The notes: generated by a model not told the origin, from the letters alone. DNA of 64,000 nt from Oscillospiraceae bacterium (GCA_015065845.1 SVPQ01000002.1:62001-126000); one strand, 5' to 3'. Positions 35,440 through 46,600 are shown, numbered from the stretch's first letter. Translations and numbers: made by a program.

Positions 35440-36876
35440 TTAATTATTTTTTTTACGAATTGCAATAAAGATATTAATAATCTTTTTTCTGAAAGCAATG
35501 CATAAAACTGTAACAAGCAATAAAATTAAATATCTTGCAATAAAGAAATTATAAAGTAATGTACTTAAAACTGAAATAACAAGAACTGAAAGTGTAAGTA
35601 AACCAATGAATTTCATATTGTAAATTTCTTCTTTTACAACCTTTTTCATTGAAAGATAATTTATTGTCGCCTGAACAAGATAACAAATAATTGTGGTATA
35701 CCCTGCAGCCATATAACCAAACTTACTTATAAAAATATAATTAAGTATAACATTGAGAATAGTTGCAGGAACACTTGAAAGCATTAAATATACAGGTTTT
35801 TTATAGTAATAAAGGATATTACCATAAATAAAATAATGAACCTGTAAAAACACACCACCAATAAGTGGCGGAATTACATAAACAGCTTCCATATAGTCTT
35901 CAGTAGCCATTATCATAACAATTTCAGGTGCAAGCATTATAACAGCAAGACACATCACTGCAAATAAAGATAAAATTGGTAAAGTTGCATTCGAAATTGC
36001 TTTATAATCTCTATTTTTACATTTTTCATAAGTAAACGGAACTAATGAAGCATTAATTGCATTCCAGACAATCATTATAATTCCTGAAACTGTATGTGCA
36101 ACAGTATAATAAGCAGTTTGGGCATCACCAATAAGGTTTGAAATCATTATTCTATCAACACTCGTTAAAAGATAAGCTGATAAATAATGCGGAATCAATG
36201 GTATATTGAATAAAAACGCTTCTTTCCAGTAAGAAGTTTTGATTTTGAATTTAGCTTTAACACCAAGATAAATATAAAACCCGATATAAAATGCAATCAA
36301 TGTAACTTCAGCACCAAAAATACGGGCAAAAAGTTTATTATCATCATCTGCAGTAAAAATACAAAATATTGCTACCAATGGAGAAATTAGCGCAGAAAGA
36401 ACAGACCACAAAACTGTTGTTTTATATTTCATTTCATATCTTTGCCTGCAGTACCAGAAATTATACGCAGGTTGAAAGAAATATACAAAACACATTAAAA
36501 TAATATAAGGTAATTCAAGTTTTATGTAGCTACTGAATATCGGATAAAGACAAAGTAAAATCCCACTGAAACATAATGTAATAACATTAGACAGGATAAG
36601 CATTGAAAACGCATATTCATCGCGTTTTTCAGAGTAATCCATCATACCGTTATTATAAACACCCGACGAAAGACAAAACATTGCAATTATGCCAAAAATC
36701 TGAAGCCATGTTAAAAATAACGCAGTTTGTCCGTATTCTTCTGCAGACAAAAGTCTTGTATATACAGGTGTTACCAAATATGAAATTCCACTTGATAAAA
36801 CACTGGCAATCAAAAATGCTGCCGATGCTTTAACCGCCTGTGGTAACCCATTGATTTTTAACAAAATAGTTTTCAC
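35440..36876 (-). CDS. Polysaccharide flippase (MATE/Wzx-type)
   Basis: A 478-residue protein with about 14 helices, opening 'FLIASVLSSGISYLVTPVYTRLLSAEEYG', the hallmark of oligosaccharide flippases. It would turn lipid-linked glycans across the membrane for export. It lies twelve bases after the DapA-like gene. A sugar transferase and a cytidylyltransferase for surface polymers sit about 4 kb away, so a surface-glycan function fits. Confidence 0.88.
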   Translation of the reverse strand: MKTILLKINGLPQAVKASAAFLIASVLSSGISYLVTPVYTRLLSAEEYGQTALFLTWLQIFGIIAMFCLSSGVYNNGMMDYSEKRDEYAFSMLILSNVITLCFSGILLCLYPIFSSYIKLELPYIILMCFVYFFQPAYNFWYCRQRYEMKYKTTVLWSVLSALISPLVAIFCIFTADDDNKLFARIFGAEVTLIAFYIGFYIYLGVKAKFKIKTSYWKEAFLFNIPLIPHYLSAYLLTSVDRIMISNLIGDAQTAYYTVAHTVSGIIMIVWNAINASLVPFTYEKCKNRDYKAISNATLPILSLFAVMCLAVIMLAPEIVMIMATEDYMEAVYVIPPLIGGVFLQVHYFIYGNILYYYKKPVYLMLSSVPATILNVILNYIFISKFGYMAAGYTTIICYLVQATINYLSMKKVVKEEIYNMKFIGLLTLSVLVISVLSTLLYNFFIARYLILLLVTVLCIAFRKKIINIFIAIRKKNN

Positions 36877-36888
36877 ATTTATTTCCTA

Positions 36889-37809
36889 TCAATTCAAAAT
36901 TTTATTTTTGATTTCGTTTGTTACTTCAAACATCTGAACAATTTCAAGTTTTCTCGTTTCAGTAAATTCCTGAGGGTTTCTTGAACGAGTGTGAATACCT
37001 ATACTAAGACCATCGAGACTTAAATAATATTTAGCATTGACCGGGTAACACTGACATTCTGTCACAGACATATAACCAACAATATTCTGAAGTTTTTCAG
37101 CTAACTCCATATCACCATCGTTATACGCTTTAATAAGTTGACTGTAAAGTTCAGGGTGGAAATTAGCCATAACACCAGAATAACCACTACAACCCATTCT
37201 TAAACTCTGTAAGAATGTAGCAGCATTTGCGTTAAAAATTTTAAGGTTACTACCCTTCACTGCTTCGTGTTTCGCTTTTAACATTTCAGTGTCGCAACAG
37301 GTATCTTTTAAGAATTGGAAACGACCATCATCTGCCATTGCTTTTAAAAGTTCTGGTGTAAGTACTCTTTTGTATGGATATGGACACTCATATACACCAA
37401 AAGGAACATCAGGCAAAGCATCTGCAACATATTTCATATTTTTTAATAAAACTTCATCACTTTCATCTTCTTTTGCAAAACGATTAGAAATGAAAACATA
37501 AGCATCAATTCCTGTTTCTATAAAAGCACGAGCTTCTTTAATCTGAGTTTCTAAATCATCAGCTGTATGTCCTGAAGCAACAATATCCATTCCCTCAGGT
37601 TTATTTGCCATTATAAATTTTAAAATTTCGAGGCGCTCTTCAAAAGATAAGTAAAAAATCTCACTGCTCTGACAAATTGCAAAAATACCATCAACGCCAC
37701 GATATTTATACCAATCAAGAAGTTGTAAAATTCCATCATAATCAACTTTATTATCATCTGTGAAAGGTGTAATCATTGTTGGGTAAACACCATTTTTAAT
37801 TGTTTTCAT
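36889..37809 (-). CDS. DapA/NanA-family aldolase of unknown substrate
   Basis: A 306-residue TIM-barrel protein. The Schiff-base Lys is in 'QFLKDTCCD' and the Tyr in 'GVYECPYPYKRV'. The usual 'GTTGE' substrate loop is replaced by 'AICQSSEIFYLS', so it is not the lysine-pathway DapA, which is at 62867. It could act on a 2-keto sugar acid such as a sialic-acid-like compound. It is followed by the flippase and preceded by ruvX with a two-base gap. Confidence 0.8.
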   Translation of the reverse strand: MKTIKNGVYPTMITPFTDDNKVDYDGILQLLDWYKYRGVDGIFAICQSSEIFYLSFEERLEILKFIMANKPEGMDIVASGHTADDLETQIKEARAFIETGIDAYVFISNRFAKEDESDEVLLKNMKYVADALPDVPFGVYECPYPYKRVLTPELLKAMADDGRFQFLKDTCCDTEMLKAKHEAVKGSNLKIFNANAATFLQSLRMGCSGYSGVMANFHPELYSQLIKAYNDGDMELAEKLQNIVGYMSVTECQCYPVNAKYYLSLDGLSIGIHTRSRNPQEFTETRKLEIVQMFEVTNEIKNKILN

Positions 37810-37811
37810 TT

Positions 37812-38237
37812 TTAAAACCCCTTTTTGAATTTTTTTGAATCTATGTAATCCTGCAAAATAATATCTGCGGCAACTGCATCAACAACCGCTTTTCTTTTTT
37901 TACCTCTGATATTATTTTCAGAAAGAATTTTATGGGCAGAAACAGTTGTAAGTCTTTCATCCCAGAATTTAATCGGGATTTCGGTTAATTTTTCAAGTTT
38001 TTCACCTAATTCCTTACATGCATCTGCTCTGAAACCCTCAGAGCCATCCATATTTTTAGGAAGACCGATAACTATTTCTTCTGCATTTTTTCCTTTAGCA
38101 ATCTCAAGAATTTTTGACGCTAAATTATCAATGTTCCATTCGGTTATAACACAAACAGGTGAAGCTAACATTTCAAGCTTATCACAGATAGCAATACCTG
38201 TGCGTTTGTCACCATAATCGACTGATAAAATGATCAT
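37812..38237 (-). CDS. ruvX: YqgF/RuvX-type nuclease (pre-16S rRNA processing)
   Basis: A 141-residue RNase H-fold protein beginning 'LSVDYGDKRTGIAICD', with 'EIVIGLPKNMDGSEG' and 'IKFWDERLTTVSAHKIL', the three acidic motifs of YqgF. It is credited with 16S rRNA 5' maturation and once proposed as a Holliday junction resolvase. The gene follows PBP1A and its terminator, and precedes the DapA-like gene. Confidence 0.93.
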   Translation of the reverse strand: MIILSVDYGDKRTGIAICDKLEMLASPVCVITEWNIDNLASKILEIAKGKNAEEIVIGLPKNMDGSEGFRADACKELGEKLEKLTEIPIKFWDERLTTVSAHKILSENNIRGKKRKAVVDAVAADIILQDYIDSKKFKKGF

Positions 38238-38249
38238 ATTTTACTCCAA

Positions 38250-38283
38250 AAAGCCGAAAAGAGAAATTTCACTTTTCGGCTTT
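38250..38283 (-). terminator. Terminator after the PBP1A gene
   Basis: A 12-bp stem (38250-38261 with 38272-38283) with an A/T-rich loop, lying between the PBP stop and ruvX. The minus-strand continuation is T-rich only in part. Confidence 0.75.
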
Positions 38284-38293
38284 GTTATTATAT

Positions 38294-40774
38294 TTATTGA
38301 ACTTCAACTACATCTGTTTGCGGTGGAATATCATTAGATGGTGCCGTTGTTGATTCAACCGGCATATAGTCTTCGGTAGTTGAAACCGGTACCGTTGTTT
38401 CTGGTAATGTTGTCTGTGGTGCCGTTGTTTTAGGCGGTTTCGGTTTTTTGGTAGGTTTAACTGTAGTAGGTTCAGTTGTAGTTGTAGAAAGTTGTTCTGT
38501 TGTTGCTTCATCTGGTATTTCAGAACCAATTGCGTGAATCATAGCACAATTTTTACAAGTTGCCGGAAGCTTCGAAGATCTGTAATAACCTGTTGCTGTC
38601 TGTGTACAAGTCGCAGCAGCCAAATCACCAGAAATCTTACAATACTTTCTTGCAACCACTCCACTTGCAGATGGGAATGATTTATCAGGTAAATTAGCAT
38701 GTAACTCAGTCAAAATCTTTTTATAAATTCGTCCTGCAGGGTTACCAGACACACCTTTTACTTCTTTTGGCTGGTCATAACCATACCATACAGCAGCTAC
38801 ATAATAAGGTGTACCACCAACATACCAACGGTCTTTTTCATCTGATGTAGTACCGGTTTTACAGAAGTTGTCAACACCAGGGATTCTGTTACCAGAACCA
38901 GTACCAGAATAAGAAACAGTTCTCAACATATTACGCATAACACCAGCAGTGCTTTCGCTTATGACCTGTTCACCTTTTGAATCGCCATCAGTAAGCAATG
39001 TTTCACTTCCATCGTTATTTGTAACCTTATAATAACAGTATGGTTCAAAATAGTAACCATTGTTACCAAACATTGCGTAAGCAGCAGCCATTTCAAGAGT
39101 TGTTACACCATACCTCATACCGCCACAAGCGAGAGACGAATAGTTACCATCATAAGCAGAATCATTTTCATCTGTAACAAGATGTTTCATATTAAGGTCA
39201 TTTGCCATAAAATCTACACAAGAAGACATACTCATTCGTCTTAAAAGTTGTGTAGGAACTGTATTATATGAAACTTGTAAACCATATTGAACTGTTACAA
39301 AAGAATTTGCTGAACCATAAGAACCACCGTAGTTTACGGGCCATCTTGAAGAACCTAATCTGATACCATAGTTCTGAACCATTGTAGACCAAGTAGCAAC
39401 ATTATTTTCAATTGCTGGTGTATAAACAGAAAGTGGTTTAATAGAAGAACCAGGCTGACGCGGTGAGTCTGTAGCACGGTTAAGACCACGGAATGTCTTA
39501 CCTTTACCGGCACCACCAACCATTGCAACAACTCTACCACTATAATCCATAATCGTCATAGAAGATTGTGCATTTTCCGGTTTATCGTCAGGTTCCGGGA
39601 AAGTTTCTCTGTTTTCGTAAACTCTTTCAGCTATTTCTTGCGCGTTCATATCAACTGCAGTATAAATTCTGAGACCTCCAAAGAAAACCTTTCTCCACGC
39701 TTCGTTATAAGTTAAATCATATTCTTCCTGAAGGTCTTCAATAACAGAGTCTATTACATACTCAACATAATAAGAAGCATTTTTAGTGTCATCAATTGAC
39801 TGATTGAACTCAATAACTTCTTCTTCAGTCATTTCTGTATTGTCATCATCATTTTTAGTAACCTGACTACCTTTATATTTTTCACTGTTTGTGAAAATCA
39901 ACTCATATTTTTCTGCTTTTTCGTACTCTTTCTTAGTTAATGTACCATTTTCATACATTAAATAAAGACAGTCTTGTTGACGGGAAATATGGTCTTCAAG
40001 TTCTGTAAACGGGTCGTAATCAGCAGGTGCTTTAGTTATAACAGCGATACTTGCACACTCTGCAACATTCAAATCTTCAACATCTTTACCGAAATACTCT
40101 TCTGCAGCAGTTTTGATACCATAACAACCATTACCAAGATAAATTGTATTAAGGTAAGCTTCCATAATTCTTTCTTTAGAATAAAAACGCTCTAAATTAA
40201 GTGCATTAAGAATTTCATAGAACTTACGGGAAATATCACGGTTATTTTCACCTGTGAGATTTTTTATTAACTGTTGGGTAATAGTTGAACCACCTTGTTC
40301 GAATTTACTTTTTATAACACCACCGATAGTTCGTACCCAGTCGACACCATTATGGTCATTAAAACGCTTATCTTCAAGGTCACGGAACGCGTCAATCATA
40401 TCTTGTGGAATATCTTCGTAGTCAATCCAAACACGGTTTTGTGCACCGTGAAGACGAAGTAATTCAACCGGCTTATTGTCTTTATCGTAAGCGTAAATAA
40501 TACTTGTTTGTTGTTGATTCGCTCTGTAATCATCCAAATCAATAACTTTTTCACCATAAACATAGTCTTTAGCGTAACTTATAACATAAGTACAAGCAAC
40601 AGTAGCACAAACAACACCAATTGCGAAAAGAATACAAAAAACTGTTAAAATTTTTCTCGCAATCGGATTCATTGGCTTATGTTCTTTTTTCTTTTTAGAA
40701 GAATTACGCTTTACTCCCCCAAATTTTGGGTTGGAGTTTTTGTTATTCCCGCGGTTTCTCTGATTATTCGCCAT
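38294..40774 (-). CDS. Class A penicillin-binding protein (PBP1A)
   Basis: Bifunctional peptidoglycan synthase of 826 residues. A basic cytosolic tail and a membrane helix (about 37-65) are followed by a GT51 glycosyltransferase ('LEDKRFNDHNGVDW', 'GGSTITQQLIKNL'). The transpeptidase has 'GSSIKPLS' (SxxK), 'SYNTVPTQ' (SxN) and 'KTGTTSDEKD' (KTG). A cysteine-rich segment ('CKISGDL...CTQTA...CKNC') and a Pro/Thr-rich tail ('TTTEPTTVKPTKKPK') end the protein, probably a wall spacer. GGAGGG lies before the ATG. Confidence 0.96.
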   Translation of the reverse strand: MANNQRNRGNNKNSNPKFGGVKRNSSKKKKEHKPMNPIARKILTVFCILFAIGVVCATVACTYVISYAKDYVYGEKVIDLDDYRANQQQTSIIYAYDKDNKPVELLRLHGAQNRVWIDYEDIPQDMIDAFRDLEDKRFNDHNGVDWVRTIGGVIKSKFEQGGSTITQQLIKNLTGENNRDISRKFYEILNALNLERFYSKERIMEAYLNTIYLGNGCYGIKTAAEEYFGKDVEDLNVAECASIAVITKAPADYDPFTELEDHISRQQDCLYLMYENGTLTKKEYEKAEKYELIFTNSEKYKGSQVTKNDDDNTEMTEEEVIEFNQSIDDTKNASYYVEYVIDSVIEDLQEEYDLTYNEAWRKVFFGGLRIYTAVDMNAQEIAERVYENRETFPEPDDKPENAQSSMTIMDYSGRVVAMVGGAGKGKTFRGLNRATDSPRQPGSSIKPLSVYTPAIENNVATWSTMVQNYGIRLGSSRWPVNYGGSYGSANSFVTVQYGLQVSYNTVPTQLLRRMSMSSCVDFMANDLNMKHLVTDENDSAYDGNYSSLACGGMRYGVTTLEMAAAYAMFGNNGYYFEPYCYYKVTNNDGSETLLTDGDSKGEQVISESTAGVMRNMLRTVSYSGTGSGNRIPGVDNFCKTGTTSDEKDRWYVGGTPYYVAAVWYGYDQPKEVKGVSGNPAGRIYKKILTELHANLPDKSFPSASGVVARKYCKISGDLAAATCTQTATGYYRSSKLPATCKNCAMIHAIGSEIPDEATTEQLSTTTTEPTTVKPTKKPKPPKTTAPQTTLPETTVPVSTTEDYMPVESTTAPSNDIPPQTDVVEVQ

Positions 40775-40826
40775 AAAGGAATCCCTCCTGAAAATGAATA
40801 TAAACTAAAAAATAATAATTTTCAAA

Positions 40827-41534
40827 TTAATTACTGTTAGCAACAATTGCACTTGCCACTGCTAAATCAAAAGGTGTCGTGATTTTAATATTATTATCCG
40901 AACCTTTTACTAACTTAACATTATAACCCTTGTTATAAAAGATCGAAGCAACATCAGTATAGGTTGCTAATTCTTCGTCGGTTAAAGAATTAATAATACT
41001 TTCTAATTCTCTGAATTTAAAAGATTGCGGAGTCTGAACCCTGTATATATCATCTCTTTTAACACATTGATTCAAAAAATCACCTTTCTCAGAGCGAATT
41101 ATAGAATCATATACAGGCATTACAGTATTTGCAGCACCAAATTCTTTAACAGCAGAAATATTATCTTTTATAATTCTTGAATTTATAAAAGGTCTTACTG
41201 CATCGTGAGTTAAAATTATATCATCAGCTGTAATATTGTAATTTTCGCTTAAAAATCTACAACCGTTTTTTACAGAACAATTACGGTTTTTACCACCTGA
41301 AATTACAGTAATTGAATCAGATGTAATACCATATTCAAGTAACATAGCTTTAGTATATTCTATCCAATCAATAGGACAACATACAACACCAGCAGTAAAT
41401 GAACCGAACTCTTCAAAATTTCTTATAGTCCTAACAATAATAGGTTCGTCGTTAACTTTAAGATATTGCTTCGGTAACTCAGGTGAATTCATTCTAGACC
41501 CTATACCGCCAGCCATAATCATATAATAAAGCAT
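40827..41534 (-). CDS. IspD/TarI-family nucleotidyltransferase
   Basis: A 235-residue CTP transferase: 'MAGGIGSRMNSPELPKQYL' (nucleotide loop), 'LTHDAVRPFI', 'YRVQTPQSFKF' and 'KITTPFDLAVA'. IspD makes CDP-methylerythritol for isoprenoids and TarI makes CDP-ribitol for teichoic acids. The 'AGGIGSRM' variant and the coupling by TAATG to a sugar transferase lean toward a polymer role, but IspD cannot be excluded. The start overlaps the sugar transferase stop by one base. Confidence 0.75.
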   Translation of the reverse strand: MLYYMIMAGGIGSRMNSPELPKQYLKVNDEPIIVRTIRNFEEFGSFTAGVVCCPIDWIEYTKAMLLEYGITSDSITVISGGKNRNCSVKNGCRFLSENYNITADDIILTHDAVRPFINSRIIKDNISAVKEFGAANTVMPVYDSIIRSEKGDFLNQCVKRDDIYRVQTPQSFKFRELESIINSLTDEELATYTDVASIFYNKGYNVKLVKGSDNNIKITTPFDLAVASAIVANSN

Positions 41535-42889
41535 TATTTATCAGCACTCTTCCTTTTTTTTTCTTTAAAACCCTCTGTACTATCTTTTTTGAACAATATC
41601 TTGATAGTCATAATAATTAATTTTATATCAAGACCAATTGAATATTTTTGTATATACATTAAATCCATTTTGAGTTTATTATATGCAGAAGTGTTATATT
41701 TACCGAACACTTGGGCATAACCAGTAAGCCCTCCCCTGACTTTGTACCTGCAAGGAAACTCTGGGATTTCTTTTGAGTATTTTTCAACATGCTCAATTCG
41801 CTCTGGTCTTGGTCCCACAACAGACATATCACCTTTTAAGATATTAATAATTTGTGGTAATTCGTCAACTCTTAAAGCTCTGATAACCTTACCAACAGGA
41901 GTGATTCTTGAATCATTATCAGTAGCAGGTTGTGGACCATCTTTTTCCGCGTCAACAATCATACTACGGAATTTCAAAATATCAAATTCTCGCAAATCTT
42001 TTGTCGCGCGTTTTTGTTTGTAAAATACAGGCCCACCATCATATAACTTGATTGCAAGAGCAATTATAATAAATGCCGGTGAAAAAACGATAAGAGCAAA
42101 AAGAGATAAGAAAATATCCATAAGTCGTTTAACCGCTCTCTGTTCAATCGTCAAGCCTTGCGAATGTGCGTGTAATATAGGTGAATCAAAATAAGTTATT
42201 TCTGCTGCGCTTCTTACAATAATATCAGAAATCTTAGGAACAACATATATACTTTTATTTTCCTGATAACAATATTTAAGTATATCATTACGCATTCTTG
42301 CAGGAACATCACAAATAATAACACTTTTAAATTTATCAATTTTTTCTCTTATTTCATCAAAACCAACATCAACATTAACTGATTCATTGATTTTATAGCG
42401 TTCTTCCATAACACTCATTTTATAAACTATCTCTGTTGCGAGATGGCTACCATAAATTATGAGCATTTCTTCCGGCGGACTTAATCTTCTTACAATTTCT
42501 GTGGCAACCAAAGTCCACGCGACAATAACCGTAGCTTGTATAAGAAGAATATAAAGCATACCAAAAATATTTGCTAAAACCGCTTCGAGCAAACAAATCT
42601 GTGCATACGCTATACAATTAGCGAAAACAACGGCGAGAATCTGGTAGAAAATAATCTCACTTTTTCTGAATTTATCAACCTTAGAAGCACCTAAAGCAAT
42701 ACTTGTAACAAGTAATATTAAAAAATATACTGTTACTAAGAACATTTTACCCTGACCCCTGAACTGATTTTCGAATTCAGGATTATATACATTATTCCAT
42801 ACAACAAAATATACACCAGTGAGAATTGCACAAAGTATAAAAGTTGTTGAGAATCGTATAGTCAGCTTAAATTGCTCAATTTTTGACAT
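41534..42889 (-). CDS. Polyprenyl-phosphate sugar transferase (WbaP/EpsL-type)
   Basis: About 451 residues: four N-terminal helices, a CoA-binding-like middle part ('LIIYGSHLATEIVYKM'), a fifth helix (near 270) and the C-terminal transferase domain. Its hallmarks are 'VFYKQKRATKDLREFDILKFRSM', 'VIRALRVDELPQIINILKGDMS' and 'VVGPRPER'. It transfers a sugar phosphate to undecaprenyl phosphate to start an exopolysaccharide. ATG 42889 is chosen; upstream codons have no ribosome site. It is divergent from sigK. Confidence 0.9.
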   Translation of the reverse strand: MSKIEQFKLTIRFSTTFILCAILTGVYFVVWNNVYNPEFENQFRGQGKMFLVTVYFLILLVTSIALGASKVDKFRKSEIIFYQILAVVFANCIAYAQICLLEAVLANIFGMLYILLIQATVIVAWTLVATEIVRRLSPPEEMLIIYGSHLATEIVYKMSVMEERYKINESVNVDVGFDEIREKIDKFKSVIICDVPARMRNDILKYCYQENKSIYVVPKISDIIVRSAAEITYFDSPILHAHSQGLTIEQRAVKRLMDIFLSLFALIVFSPAFIIIALAIKLYDGGPVFYKQKRATKDLREFDILKFRSMIVDAEKDGPQPATDNDSRITPVGKVIRALRVDELPQIINILKGDMSVVGPRPERIEHVEKYSKEIPEFPCRYKVRGGLTGYAQVFGKYNTSAYNKLKMDLMYIQKYSIGLDIKLIIMTIKILFKKDSTEGFKEKKRKSADK

Positions 42890-42961
42890 ATAATCACTCT
42901 TTTTTATTGGACTTGCAAAGTAACTGAAACAAATGAATATATCTTTCAAGAGGTGTTAATT

Positions 42962-43636
42962 ATGGATATTTTCAGTTTATTCAGTAACTTGCTTGTATTT
43001 ATACTCCACATAACAAATGCAGATTCATTCCCTCCACCACTTTCAAAAAAGGAAGAAGCGGAAGAAATTGAGAAAATGATAAATGGTAGTGAAACTGCTA
43101 AAGAAAAACTTATCAAGCACAATCTGCGTCTGGTAGCACATATAATTAAGAAATATTACTCAACTTACAGTGACCAGGATGATTTAATTTCAATAGGAAC
43201 AATTGGTTTAATAAAAGGAATAAACAGCTTCAAACCAGAAAAAGGAACAAAACTTGCAACTTATGTTTCAAGATGTATCGAAAACGAAATATTGATGTAT
43301 TTCAGAAACATCAAAAAAACTTCACAAGAAATTTCATTCAGTGAGCCGATAGATGTTGATAACGAAGGTAACCCTTTGACACTTATGGATATTATTTCAA
43401 TTGACGACACAATAATCGATGATATTGATTACAAAGAAAAACTAAAGAAAACAATTGAAATAATAGATAATATCAAAAACAAACGCGATAAACAAATTAT
43501 AATTATGCGTTATGGTCTTAATGGGAATTTACCTATGACACAAAACGAAGTTGCAAAAGTTCTTAAAATCTCACGCTCCTATGTTTCAAGAATTGAAAAA
43601 AGAATTATTGAAATGATAAGAGCTGAGTTTGAATAG
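42962..43636 (+). CDS. sigK: Sporulation sigma factor sigma-K precursor
   Basis: A 224-residue protein matching Bacillus sigma-K. The hydrophobic leader 'MDIFSLFSNLLVFILHI' corresponds to the pro-sequence cut off by SpoIVFB. Region 2 reads 'HNLRLVAHIIKKYYST' and 'DLISIGTIGLIKGI', and region 4 ends 'LKISRSYVSRIEKRI'. Unlike B. subtilis, where sigK is split by the skin element, the gene is intact. The ATG at 42962 has AGAGGTG six bases upstream; a GTG at 42953 is too close to that site. It faces away from the sugar transferase gene. The protease pair at 10-11.5 kb could process it. Confidence 0.93.
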   Translation: MDIFSLFSNLLVFILHITNADSFPPPLSKKEEAEEIEKMINGSETAKEKLIKHNLRLVAHIIKKYYSTYSDQDDLISIGTIGLIKGINSFKPEKGTKLATYVSRCIENEILMYFRNIKKTSQEISFSEPIDVDNEGNPLTLMDIISIDDTIIDDIDYKEKLKKTIEIIDNIKNKRDKQIIIMRYGLNGNLPMTQNEVAKVLKISRSYVSRIEKRIIEMIRAEFE

Positions 43637-43671
43637 GGTGAAATGAGTTAACAGAACCTGCCCAACCAAAA

Positions 43672-46600
43672 TCAATCAGGAATAAGCATACACTGATATA
43701 ATGTAGGTTGACCTAAATGATTAAGCAGGCATTGAACTGATACAGTGTAATCTTTATATTCTGTAAGATTTTCAGCAGAAACACATTTAACTTTACAAAT
43801 AACAGGTTTCAGAGTTTCTTTTGCTGATGAAACAGTAACCATAAACTTTTCAAAATCTTCTTTATAAATAAATTTCTCAATGAAATCAATCGAAGAATCA
43901 CTGAAATTAGATTTAACATCAAATCCAAATATCCTGTCAGCGTTTTCAGAAACCTCAATTCTATCAGTACTTGCATCGTAGCAAACAAATACAACTGACG
44001 AATTAGAGAAATTATGAACAAACATTTCAGGATTAATTTTTGAAATGAATGGTTTAACAGAATTTGCCTGATGAACTTCTGATTTATAATTTTGATAATC
44101 TTTAAAAAGTTCATTAAAACCAACAAGTGGTGATAATGTGTGGGTAAAATCTGCGCTATCACAACTGAATAAAATATCAGCATCTGAATCTGAAACAGTT
44201 ACTGGTAAAGATACAATCTCAGCAGTCATTTTAAGATTTTTTAAAGTTAATGCAGCATAATTTGAAGCATTTTTCGATAATAAAGCAACATCAATAAAAT
44301 TAGGCACAAGAACAATTCTTTTAAAAGTGTTTCGAGAGTAACAATTATTGTGTATGTATCTCTCACCTACTAAATAAACACCTAAAGAGAAACCGACACT
44401 CTTGAGGAAATCTGAGAACGAATTTATTTGACGCAAATCAAGTTCATCAAGAAAATCCTGTGGAACATTGATAATAAGATTAATTCCACTGCAATCGTTC
44501 TGGGCAACAAAATCATTGAGATTCTGAACAAACGCAGGAATATCACCAGGAACTAAAAGTGTATAAATTGAAATCGGTGGAATTTCTTCACCAGAATCGC
44601 GTTTTTCAATTAAGTTAAGCAACAAATTTTTAATTGCTAAAAGACTGAAGTTCTTAACATTTGCATCAGTTTTATTTACAGCGTGATATAAATCAGAGGT
44701 AAACGCAATTTTACTTAATGAACCTGCAAATGGGTTGAAATCGTAACAAACAAGTTTACCGGTTTTTTTATCAACAACAGGGAAAAAGTTCTCTACATTA
44801 TTTGAATTTGCAAGATTTTCAATATCAGTAATATCTGAAGCAATTTGTGAAAAATCTTTCATTGTAGGATTAAAGAAGGCGTAAGTACTTCTTTTATTAA
44901 GTTTTGCTGCTTTTGAGGCAAATTCTGCATTATTATAAAGTTCCTTAAAACAGCTGCCGTCCTGTGGGAACTTTGAAACACCCATTGTAACGGTGAAAAC
45001 ACCAATTTCTTTTGTTGTGTGGTAAGTCCTTCTTAAATTCTTATGAAGAGCATCAATAAAAACAATTAATTCTCTTAATTTGCTTACATTTTTAACAAAT
45101 ACAAGGAATTTATCAGCGGAAGCCTTACCAATGAAAATGTCGTTATCTTCCTGAAAATTACGAAGTTTAGCGGCAATTTCTTTTATAAATGAGTTACCAT
45201 ACTCATAACCAAACATACTATTGATAAGTGTCATATCATCTATATCAATATAAATCAGTGCATTCGTAGAGTCTGGATTAAGCGTGAGGAAATTATCTAC
45301 ATCTTTTGCAAATTTTTTCTGAAGTTGGATACCTGTAAGTCCATCAGAGATAATAAAGCTACGCTGAATTTCTTTTTCAATTTCATCTTCAAAATAAGCG
45401 TCAAAGGCACCGAATACTTTAGTAATTTCATTATTTTCATTAACTTCAAAAGCAATAATACCCAAAATAACATATTCTGTATCTTTTTTCACAGCCCTGA
45501 ATTCAACTCGGGTTTTCATAACCCCAGACTTAACAAGTTCTTTAAAGGCAGACATTGAAACATTCTGTAAAAATCTTGCTGCATCTGCAGGGTGGCAGAT
45601 TTTATGACACTGAGCGAACGCTTCGTGAATATTTTTAGGTAAGAACGGGAAAAGTGGCGACCATGAACCTCGGATAACCTGAAAATCATTCTGCATAATA
45701 TCTGCTTCAAAAATAACATTATAAGCAGAAAGCAATTTATCTTCACAAATAGAAATCTTTAGTTCTCTCTCATCCTCTTCACTATCATTATGCTGAGCAT
45801 AAAGCTGATACTCAGTCTGATAAGAATCCAATGCTGGCATTTCAATTTTCTTAAATGACTCAGGAGTACCTGTTTCTTTGAATTTACGCTCAATTTTTTG
45901 GAATTCCGGTAAAGCAATTCTGAAACATTCCATTAAGTGATCTGAGAAAGTACCGCAAGCGCCACTCATTATAAGTTCAACTGCTTCTTCGTGCGAAAGT
46001 GCACTCTTATAAGGTCTGTCACTTGTAAGAGCATCATAACAGTCCGCAACTGAAACAATCTGAGCAGAAATCGGAATATCGTCTCCCTTTAAACCCTTAG
46101 GGTAACCTTTACCATCCCATCTTTCATGGTGGTAGAGTGCAATATCACGACAATATCTTGAATACTGAGAATCACCAATTTCTTCAAGCATATCTAAAAG
46201 CTGAGCACCGTGTGTTGTATGAGTTTTCATTATTTCAAACTCTTCTTTGGTTAATCTTCCTGGCTTTAACATAATAGCATCCGGAATTGCTATTTTACCA
46301 ATATCGTGAACAGAAGATGCTAAAAAGATATACTCTGCCTGAATTGCAGAAATGTTATATTCAGGACATTCTTTAACAACAACATCTGTAAGTGCTTTTG
46401 TAAAATACTTAATTCTCTTGATGTGTTGACCAGATTCCATATCACGACTTTCAATAGCAGCAACAAGTAACTCAACGAGTTCAAAGTTCATTGTATCCAT
46501 TTTTGAACTTTGTTCCTTAAGCATATTTGCCTGGTCTAAAATTCTTTTTGTCTGAATTGAAGACATTTTGTTCATCTGTTTTTTGAGATGGAAAATTTGA

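Noticed and set aside
36889-37809. Second lysine-pathway dapA.
   Set aside because: The GTTGE loop is missing and the operon context is a flippase, not lysine genes; the true dapA is at 62867.
41534-42889. Sugar-transferase and IspD-like genes as a simple isoprenoid locus.
   Set aside because: The polyprenyl sugar transferase partner and the GGIGSRM variant make a polymer role at least equally likely, so no ispD symbol was given.
42962-43636. Possible skin-type interruption of sigK.
   Set aside because: The gene is continuous from the leader to region 4 with no frame break or recombinase inside.
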